A stretch of 39,012 nt of DNA, taken from contig CAJODZ010000009.1 of assembly GCA_905233645.1 (NCBI GenBank), forward strand, positions 1 to 39,012, given 5' to 3'. Made by a program: the position numbers and the translations under genes. Positions 19,269-26,865 of this stretch are shown here, piece by piece. Origin of the DNA: an uncultured Synergistales bacterium. GTDB lineage: Bacteria > Synergistota > Synergistia > Synergistales > Aminobacteriaceae. Below the pieces are notes generated by a model. It saw only the letters and a program-made list of their open reading frames with translations, did not search any database and was not told the origin of the DNA. Each line of letters opens with the position of its first letter. The first letter of the stretch is position 1.

Positions 19269-19494
19269 AGTGAACTACCGCCACTTATAGAAGATGGCAG
19301 CTTCCTTTAATCCTCCTAACCTGAATACTTCTTAGCCTTCAGGATTTCGTTTTACAGGAATCAGTTTATGAGGCTAACCCTTCCCTACGCTCCATAGGTA
19401 CTGTTACCTTACGGGCAACATTTGAAAACCTGCGTGGCATTATACCATACAGGCAATTCATCTCCCACTTGAAGAAGTGGGAGTCTTCTTGCTA
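19269..19494 (-). mobile_element. Protein-less IS200/IS605-like remnant (PATE/MITE-like) with both end hairpins and omega-RNA-like interior
   Basis: Minus strand LE-like TAGCAAGAAGACTCCCACTTCTTCAAGTGGGAG (9 bp stem, 4 nt loop); RE-like GGAAGCTGCCATCTTCTATAAGTGGCGGTAGTTCACT; no ORF inside. Confidence 0.75.
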
Positions 19495-20328
19495 GTTAAT
19501 GATAAAAATTTCTGGCTCAAGCCGAGACATAAAAGCACCAGAAAATTTTATCATGATATCGTTCATTTCTTCGCTGGTTGATTTAATTGCGTGCTTTGGA
19601 CATCTGTTTACGCAAGCAAAACAGCCAATGCATTTATCAAGGTCAAATTTTTTATTCTCAATGTCAATAGCGTCAACCGGACAATGACGAACACAAGTTT
19701 TGCATTTTATACAAGCGTCTGAAATTATTTTTAATTTATATGACGGCGGAAGCATATACGGTTCATCGGGGTGTTCTTCACGATAAGCAATAATTTGATT
19801 GCCTGCTTCAGCAGATGACCAATTTGTTTTTGGCATTGTGTGAAGATTTAAATCGCCGCTCAAAACTTTTTCATAAGCACGCTTGCCGAAATCTAACATA
19901 ATTTTTTCGTCTTCAGCATCAGGCCGTCCGTCTCCAAGTTCAGGACTTATAGAATGCCTGGCTATAAAAGCTCCCAACGCCGCAACTTTGAAACCCTGTT
20001 TTTCAGCGCGTGAGAGCATTTCGTTAAGAGCTATCCCGTAATAACCGTTGCCATAAGTTATAACACCAATAAAAGGCGTATCATTAGCATTAAGACAGGC
20101 AAAAATTTTATCAAGTTGCATTAAAATCAGTCCGGCTGTCATAGTTCCGAAAATCACTAAATCACCGCTGTCAAAATTGTAATCTTTCTTGCGGCTTTCT
20201 ACACTTAAAAGGTCGTGAGTTTCAACGGGAATATCTTTGATTGACGACGCAATCTTTTTGACGATTTTCTCACTTAAACCGCTGGGGCTGAAGTAAACTA
20301 AATGCAATTTTTTAATTTTCTTAGCCAT
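19492..20328 (-). CDS. EFR1-family flavodoxin-ferredoxin fusion
   Basis: Flavodoxin-like N-terminus (LVYFSPSGLSEKIV) plus two 4Fe-4S motifs CIKCKTCVRHCPVDAI and CIGCFACVNRCPKHAI. Confidence 0.9.
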   Translation of the reverse strand: MAKKIKKLHLVYFSPSGLSEKIVKKIASSIKDIPVETHDLLSVESRKKDYNFDSGDLVIFGTMTAGLILMQLDKIFACLNANDTPFIGVITYGNGYYGIALNEMLSRAEKQGFKVAALGAFIARHSISPELGDGRPDAEDEKIMLDFGKRAYEKVLSGDLNLHTMPKTNWSSAEAGNQIIAYREEHPDEPYMLPPSYKLKIISDACIKCKTCVRHCPVDAIDIENKKFDLDKCIGCFACVNRCPKHAIKSTSEEMNDIMIKFSGAFMSRLEPEIFIIN

Positions 20329-21053
20329 TAGTCCAACCTCATTATTATTTTTTCTTCAAGATTTTTATAACCTTCGGGCGTGTGCGTTGAAAGATAAATC
20401 GTAGGATTATTTTTAATGAATTCGCGAACTCTATTTAATGTATCGCGCGCAGCTTCTAAATCCTCAAAGACGATTGATAATTTATTTTTCTTTAATGCCG
20501 TGTCATTGTAAGTTACGTCGCCGTGAAGCATGTAATATACGCCGTCGTCGCCCTCAACTATTACGATACTGTTACCTTTAGTATGTCCGCGTGCTTTGAT
20601 GAAATAAATTCCGTCTGCGATTTTTTGAGAGTGTTCAAAATTTTTATATGCGCCGTCTGTATATTCGCATCTGATAATATTTTCGCCAGTCAATTTCAAA
20701 GCGTCCGCGTCTTCAGGCCCGATATAAATTTTTGCGTTCGGGAAACTTTTAAGCTCGCCTGTGTGGTCAGGGTGTTTATGAGTAACGAGAATTTTTGTAA
20801 CCTGTTCTTTTTTGTAACCGAGAGCCTCGAATCCTGCAACATAATCATTAACTTTACGATAGCCCTTAAACTCTTGTTCAGCAGGCAAGCCCGTGTCAAC
20901 TAAAATAACCTCTTTGCCAGTGTCAATCAAAAAATTTTGAAGGCTTGCCGGATATGTAACATCATGTCTTCCGTCGCTCTTATTTTCTCCGCCGAATAAA
21001 AAATCTTCCGCAAAAGAACCGTCATCATAAAGTTTTACTACTTTTATTTCCAT
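20328..21053 (-). CDS. Metallo-beta-lactamase-fold hydrolase
   Basis: VTHKHPDHTGEL, VDTGLP, LHGDVTYND. Confidence 0.9.
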   Translation of the reverse strand: MEIKVVKLYDDGSFAEDFLFGGENKSDGRHDVTYPASLQNFLIDTGKEVILVDTGLPAEQEFKGYRKVNDYVAGFEALGYKKEQVTKILVTHKHPDHTGELKSFPNAKIYIGPEDADALKLTGENIIRCEYTDGAYKNFEHSQKIADGIYFIKARGHTKGNSIVIVEGDDGVYYMLHGDVTYNDTALKKNKLSIVFEDLEAARDTLNRVREFIKNNPTIYLSTHTPEGYKNLEEKIIMRLD

Positions 21054-21074
21054 AATAGTTTTACCCCCTAAGAA

Positions 21075-21470
21075 CTATAACGAAAATTCTTTGCTCTCGC
21101 CTGTCATCGTTGAGCAAACAGCTTTCCAAGTATCAAGATAAAAAATTTCAAACTTCCCGTCGCCGACCGAATACATTTTCGATAACGAAGGCATAACTTC
21201 AAGAGCTTTTTTCTGAGTTTCGGACGTTGTAGCAAATTTAACCGTACCTGTTATTCTCATTGTGTTAAATTTTTCATCGGTACACGCAATTTCAATTTTT
21301 GGATTAGCAACAAGCTGTTTATAAACGGGTTTTTTATTTGATGTACAGAAAGCTAATTTGCCTCCGCAGTCCATAACAAAACCGAAAGGTCTAACGTGAG
21401 GCTGGTCTTCGTCAACAGTGGCAATATAAAAAATTTTCGCGTTCTGTAAAAATTCTAATACTTCTTTCAT
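21075..21470 (-). CDS. Pyridoxamine 5'-phosphate oxidase-like (FMN-binding split-barrel) protein
   Basis: ATVDEDQPHVRPFGFVMDCGGKLAFCTSNKKPVYKQL. Confidence 0.88.
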   Translation of the reverse strand: MKEVLEFLQNAKIFYIATVDEDQPHVRPFGFVMDCGGKLAFCTSNKKPVYKQLVANPKIEIACTDEKFNTMRITGTVKFATTSETQKKALEVMPSLSKMYSVGDGKFEIFYLDTWKAVCSTMTGESKEFSL

Positions 21471-21503
21471 AGCGATAACTAAACTCCTTAATTTTTATTA
21501 AAA

Positions 21504-21799
21504 ATTTTTGGCGGAAAATGGAAGTTACCGATAATTTGTATTTTGGCAAACAAACAACCTCAACGTTACAGCTCAATACGGCGTAAGCTTAAAGATTTAT
21601 GTTAGCTCAATCATTAAGGGAATTGGAAGCCGATAATTTGATTTCCAGACACCAATATAACGAAATACCTCCTCACGTCGAATATACTTTAACAGAAAAA
21701 GGCCGCAGCTCTTTGAGTTTCGTAACGGAGGCGGCAAAATGGGCTGTGGGAGAAATGGGTAATCAAAATTTGTGTCCGGACTGCGGAAAATGTATTTAA
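21504..21799 (+). pseudogene. HxlR-family transcriptional regulator remnant
   Basis: One frame reads IFGGKWKLPIICILANKQPQRYSSIRRKLKDLC*; a second reads MLAQSLRELEADNLISRHQYNEIPPHVEYTLTEKGRSSL...; together they form a 5'-truncated, frame-broken HxlR domain. Confidence 0.85.
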
Positions 21800-21836
21800 T
21801 TCAAAGATTTTATATTTACTGAGAAATATTTTTAAA

Positions 21837-24413
21837 TTACATTTGTGCGGCGATGCTTGCTTTTTTTAAACGAACGAGAATTTTTAATGCTTGCATTGGC
21901 GTTGTGTTATCAGTGTCCAAATTTATAAGCTCTTGTATTATTGCGTCCGTATCTGTTGAAAAAATCGAAATTTGACGGCGTAATGCTCTCTGCTCTAAAA
22001 CAGGTTGTGCATCAGGGATTTTCGATGGCTCAAAATTTCCGCTCTCAAAAATTTTTAATAATTCAAACGCACGCCCTAATACTGAATTTGGTAAACCGGC
22101 TAAACGTGCTACTTCAATCCCATATGAACGCGAAGCCGCACCCTCTTTAACGTGATGTAAAAATATTATTCCGTCGTCGCCTTCTGAAACGGCCATGCTG
22201 TAATTTTTAATGCCCTGTAATCTTTCCTCAAGGCATATTAACTCATGACAATGCGTAGCAAATAACACACGCGCTTTTGATTGTGAGTGTAAATATTCCA
22301 AAACTGCCCACGCTATGCTCATGCCGTCATATGTTGCTGTGCCGCGTCCAATTTCATCGAGAATTATTAAGCTCCGGTCAGTCAAATTATTTAAAATATT
22401 CGCCGTCTCTAACATCTCAATCATAAATGTACTATTGCCACGTACTAAATCATCGTGCGCCCCAATTCTCGTAAACACGCGGTCAATAATTCCGATTTCG
22501 GCACTTTCAGCAGGTATCCATAAACCAGCCTGAGCCATTATCGCTAATACTGCGGCCATTCGTAACCAAGTCGATTTACCAGCCATGTTCGGCCCCGTCA
22601 AAATTATTATTCGCGCGTTATCGTTTAAATTTATATCGTTCGGGACAAAAACATTATCTTTAACACCGGCTTCGATTACAGGGTGGCGGCCGTTCTTAAT
22701 ATTAAAAACATTGCTCTCGTTTATAACAGGGCATGTAAAATTTCTAGCTCCGGCAATTTCAGCACCAGACGCTACACAATCTAACACACCTAATAATTTT
22801 CCGGCCATTTGTAATTTATCACTTTGATTTATAACGTCTTGAACAACTTTATAAAAAAGTTCTGTCTCAAGTTTTGCGATTTCGTCTTCACTGTTATTCA
22901 TTCGTTCTTGAAAATCGCGCAACTCTTTTGTTACGTAACGTTGAGCATTCGTTAAAGTCTGTTTGCGTTCAAAATGAGGCGGTGTGAAATTTAATCCAGC
23001 TTTCCCGATTTCTAAATAATAGCCCATTGCTTGAGTATGTCCGGCTTTTAATTTAGGTGTCGAACTTGCTAAACGCTCGCGCTCTAAATATTGTTCAAGC
23101 CATTTTTCGCCCTGACTGGAAATTTCGCGCCAAGACATTAAATCTTGATTGAACTCCGATTTTATAAAATTTCCATTAGCGATATTAGCCGGTAAATATT
23201 CTTCGAGCGCGCTTTCTAATTCGTCAAGCAATTCGCTAAAATCAGGAATATTTTTTAATAAATTTTTTAACGGCTCATCAATTTTTAACGCTTTAATTTC
23301 CGGAATAACTCTCAAAGTTTCACGTATTGCTCCCAAATCACGCGGGTTACCTGTTCCGAGTGCCAGTCTTGATAAAGAGCGTTCAATATCACGGGTTCCA
23401 GCTAATAAATCCTGCAGCTTGATTAAATTTTTGCGGTCTTCGATTAAAAGTTTTATAGCGTTCTGCCTGCGTTGTATGGCTTTGATGTCCATTAACGGCT
23501 TTAAAATCCATTTTCTAAGAGTTCGCCGTCCTGTAGCTGTTCTGCATTTATCCAAGCACGTAAACAAAGATAAACTATTTGGCGCGAGTTCGGGCGTAAG
23601 CTCTAAATTCCTCTGTGCTTGAGCGTCAATACTCATATAACCTTTTGAAATCAACGGCGAAATTTTTAACACTCCGCTCATCGTTGAAAATTGTGTTGCT
23701 GAAAGATAATCAAGAACTGCCCATGCACAACCTATACAAGCGTCTTCAGAATTAACACCTAAGCCGTCTAAGCTTTTTAATTTGAGAAAATTTTTTAATC
23801 TTTCGGCGGCGTTGTAAATTTTAAAATTTTCTGAGTTAATCGCATGAGAATTGTAATCATTTAAAAATTCGGGCTTATTCTTTAAACTTGACGGATACAA
23901 AATTTCACCAGGTTCAAACGCTCCGAGCATTGCTAAACCTTCACGCAATTCAAAACTTCCAACTTCTAATTTACCTGTATCGACCGATAACAAAGCCAAC
24001 GAAATTTTTTCACGAAAAATATTTACGGCTGCTAAATGTCCTGAATTATCGTTTGAATTTTCTTCAGGCACATATGTTCCGGGCGTAACAACTCGAACAA
24101 CTTTACGTTCAATCAATTTCGCGCTGCCGGCTTCAGTCATTTGTTCACAGATTGCGGCGCGATAACCTGCTTTAATTAGACGGCCAAGATAAGAATTTAA
24201 AGCATGATACGGAATGCCGGCCATAGGGATTTTTTTGTCATGGTCTCTTGCTGTTAAAGCTATATCCAACGCGGAGGCAGCTTTTTTAGCGTCGTCGAAA
24301 AATAATTCGTAAAAATCGCCCATTCTAAATAGTAATAATTCTTCGGGGTATTTTTTCTTAAGCTCTTTATATTGACCGAGCCAAGGGGTAATTTTTACAT
24401 CGTTGGGTATCAT
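21837..24413 (-). CDS. mutS: DNA mismatch repair protein MutS
   Basis: ILTGPNMAGKSTWLRMAAVLAIMAQ, LIILDEIGRGTATYDGMSIAWAV. Confidence 0.98.
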   Translation of the reverse strand: MIPNDVKITPWLGQYKELKKKYPEELLLFRMGDFYELFFDDAKKAASALDIALTARDHDKKIPMAGIPYHALNSYLGRLIKAGYRAAICEQMTEAGSAKLIERKVVRVVTPGTYVPEENSNDNSGHLAAVNIFREKISLALLSVDTGKLEVGSFELREGLAMLGAFEPGEILYPSSLKNKPEFLNDYNSHAINSENFKIYNAAERLKNFLKLKSLDGLGVNSEDACIGCAWAVLDYLSATQFSTMSGVLKISPLISKGYMSIDAQAQRNLELTPELAPNSLSLFTCLDKCRTATGRRTLRKWILKPLMDIKAIQRRQNAIKLLIEDRKNLIKLQDLLAGTRDIERSLSRLALGTGNPRDLGAIRETLRVIPEIKALKIDEPLKNLLKNIPDFSELLDELESALEEYLPANIANGNFIKSEFNQDLMSWREISSQGEKWLEQYLERERLASSTPKLKAGHTQAMGYYLEIGKAGLNFTPPHFERKQTLTNAQRYVTKELRDFQERMNNSEDEIAKLETELFYKVVQDVINQSDKLQMAGKLLGVLDCVASGAEIAGARNFTCPVINESNVFNIKNGRHPVIEAGVKDNVFVPNDINLNDNARIIILTGPNMAGKSTWLRMAAVLAIMAQAGLWIPAESAEIGIIDRVFTRIGAHDDLVRGNSTFMIEMLETANILNNLTDRSLIILDEIGRGTATYDGMSIAWAVLEYLHSQSKARVLFATHCHELICLEERLQGIKNYSMAVSEGDDGIIFLHHVKEGAASRSYGIEVARLAGLPNSVLGRAFELLKIFESGNFEPSKIPDAQPVLEQRALRRQISIFSTDTDAIIQELINLDTDNTTPMQALKILVRLKKASIAAQM

Positions 24414-24420
24414 TTTTTAA

Positions 24421-25158
24421 TTACAGCCTCCATGCATCTTCGTTTGAAATATTTTCGAGTGCGTGAATAACTTTAGCACAAATGTCCGGTATGTCAGCTT
24501 TAAAATTTGCGAGCATGTTACGAACTTCTTGCCTCTTAGTAATTTTTGCGTAAGGGCATGGCGTTTGTAAAACAGGTAATTCAAGGCGTTTAACTTCGTC
24601 AATAATTGCGTTCTCGCTCAACAAAATTAACGGCCTTATTACATTTACATTCGTGCGCGACATAAAAGCCATTGGTTTAAAACTTTTAGCGCGTCCAGTG
24701 TGAAATAAATTCAAAAAGAACGTTTCGACCGCATCATCTTCACTATGACCCAACGCAATTTTATTAAAGCCATTCTCGTGAGCAAAGCTGCTTAAAATTC
24801 CTCGTCTCATATTTGCACAAAGTGAACACGGAGATTTTTCGTTACGGATTTTAATAATTTTCATAATGTCAGAATTTTGTATAAAGTATTTAATATTTTT
24901 CGCGGCGCAATAATTTTCTAATTCGTTTAAATCCATTCCAGAAATTTTCACGGTTAAAGCAGCGATATTAAATTTAATTGGGCTACGTTTAGAAAATTCG
25001 TCGAGCGCGTGTAAAAGTAATAAACTATCTTTGCCGCCTGATAACCCGATTAAAATATTATCGTCCTGATTTATTAAATTAAAATTTGAAATTGCGCGAC
25101 CGATTTTACGCCTAACGCTTAAATTTAAATTTTCGTGCCATTTTAAATTATTATTCAT
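24421..25158 (-). CDS. tRNA 2-thiocytidine biosynthesis TtcA-like PP-loop ATPase
   Basis: ILIGLSGGKDSLLLLHAL, CSLCANMRRG; ORF opens at 25197, MNNNLKWHENLN at 25158 is the likelier start. Confidence 0.87.
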   Translation of the reverse strand: MNNNLKWHENLNLSVRRKIGRAISNFNLINQDDNILIGLSGGKDSLLLLHALDEFSKRSPIKFNIAALTVKISGMDLNELENYCAAKNIKYFIQNSDIMKIIKIRNEKSPCSLCANMRRGILSSFAHENGFNKIALGHSEDDAVETFFLNLFHTGRAKSFKPMAFMSRTNVNVIRPLILLSENAIIDEVKRLELPVLQTPCPYAKITKRQEVRNMLANFKADIPDICAKVIHALENISNEDAWRL

Positions 25159-25428
25159 GATTAAAAATTTTAGCGCATAAAAATAATATAGGTGCAATAA
25201 CTTGATAGTACAGCCGCCGCAAACTTATAATTTCAATCATGAATTAAATAATAATATAGTATCTAATTTTTCTAGAAAGTACGGTGCGTTGAAATTTTAA
25301 TTAACAAAATAGCTAAAAAACTCGAACTCATATGGCCGGGCAAAGACGAAAAAATAAATCCTGAACCGCGCATTTTAATTGAGCGTCCCGATTTATCGAA
25401 CACAGAACACGACCCCGAAACTCAGAAC

Positions 25429-26865
25429 ATGTTAATTCACGGGGATAATTTAATTGCTCTTGCGTCTCTAGAACACCAATTCGCCGGAAAAGTTAAATGC
25501 GTTTACATCGATCCACCGTACAACACAGGCTCTGCCTTTGAACAATATGACGATAATTTTGAGCATTCAAAATGGCTTAATTTGATGAGGCCAAGACTGG
25601 AACTTTTGCGAAAGCTTTTAGCTGATGACGGTGTTATTTTTGTGCAAATTGATGATAATGAGCAGGCTTATTTGAAAATCATAATGGACGAAATTTTTGG
25701 TCGAGATAAGTTTATAGCTAATATAATATGGCGCAAAAAAGCTGGTGGTGGTCAAGACGCTGAATTTTTCAGCATAGAGCATGAAAATATTTTAGTGTAT
25801 AGAAAAAACACGTGGAAGATTGTCGATGCTAAAAGAATGCCTAATGAAAACGAATATAATAAAATTATCAATGGTCGCAAAGCTAAGATATTGAAACTTG
25901 AAAAATGGGGAACTTCACCTTACAAAGATGACAGACCCTCATTGTATTATTCTATAAAGAACCCCGACGGTGAAGATTTTTTCCCATCAGCACCTGACGG
26001 GAGAGACGGACGCTGGAGAAAAAAGCCAGAAACACTCGACACGGAACATATTAAGTGGGAAAAAAGAAATGGTCGTTGGATACCATATGAAATTTTATAT
26101 TTTGATGAAGCAGAGGATAAAACTATTAAAACTCGTAGCATATGGACGGATTACGGAAATAACACCGAAGCAGCGAATGAAATAAAGTCTTTGTTCTATG
26201 CAAAAGCCTTTGCAACCCCCAAGCCCGAAAGACTAATCGAACGCATTTTAACTCTTGCAACCAATCCAGGCGATTTAGTTTTAGATTCGTTCTTAGGTTC
26301 AGGAACAACAGCAGCAGTAGCTCATAAAATGAATAGACGCTATATCGGAATTGAAATCGGCGAACACGCTTACACACATTGCAAAACGAGGCTCGACAAA
26401 GTCATATCCGGCGAAGACTTAGGCGGAATAACGAAGTCAACTGGTTGGACAGGCGGCGGCGGGTACAGATTTTACGAATTAGCTCCAACGCTTATAAATG
26501 AAGACGAATACGGACAATTATATATTAACGGTTTCTACGATGACGAAACTTTAGCAAGAGCAATAGCACTTCATGAAGGATTTACATATGCTCCCGATGA
26601 AAGCATTTTCTGGAAACAGTCAAAGGGCAGCGAGAAAAGTTACCTCTATGTTACGACACGTTTTGTAAATCAAGCATTTGTTAATTCTATTCAAAGCACC
26701 ATGAAAGATGATGAATATCTGATAATTGTCTGCAAAGCCCATGAACGCGGCATTACGAGTTCGCAGATAGCCGTTAAAAAAATTCCGCAGGCTGTTTTAA
26801 AAAACTGTGATTTCGGGAAAAACGATTACAATTTGAACATTAACGGAGATGATGAAAATGATTAA
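25429..26865 (+). CDS. Type III restriction-modification methyltransferase subunit Mod (N6-adenine, beta class)
   Basis: VYIDPPYNTGSAF then FLGSGTTAAVAHKMNRRYIGIEIG; homology continues upstream in frame (KKLELIWPGKDEKINPEPRILIERPDL) with no canonical start codon. Confidence 0.92.
   Translation: MLIHGDNLIALASLEHQFAGKVKCVYIDPPYNTGSAFEQYDDNFEHSKWLNLMRPRLELLRKLLADDGVIFVQIDDNEQAYLKIIMDEIFGRDKFIANIIWRKKAGGGQDAEFFSIEHENILVYRKNTWKIVDAKRMPNENEYNKIINGRKAKILKLEKWGTSPYKDDRPSLYYSIKNPDGEDFFPSAPDGRDGRWRKKPETLDTEHIKWEKRNGRWIPYEILYFDEAEDKTIKTRSIWTDYGNNTEAANEIKSLFYAKAFATPKPERLIERILTLATNPGDLVLDSFLGSGTTAAVAHKMNRRYIGIEIGEHAYTHCKTRLDKVISGEDLGGITKSTGWTGGGGYRFYELAPTLINEDEYGQLYINGFYDDETLARAIALHEGFTYAPDESIFWKQSKGSEKSYLYVTTRFVNQAFVNSIQSTMKDDEYLIIVCKAHERGITSSQIAVKKIPQAVLKNCDFGKNDYNLNINGDDEND

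Noticed and set aside
19461-19482. CTCCCACTTGAAGAAGTGGGAG hairpin as a simple transcription terminator for the EFR1 gene
   Set aside because: Strong stem but no adjacent T-tract on the minus strand; its position with the other hairpin fits an IS605 end better.
21590-21601. Short 66 aa ORF at 21599 as a stand-alone gene
   Set aside because: It is the C-terminal part of a broken HxlR domain whose preceding part reads in another frame.
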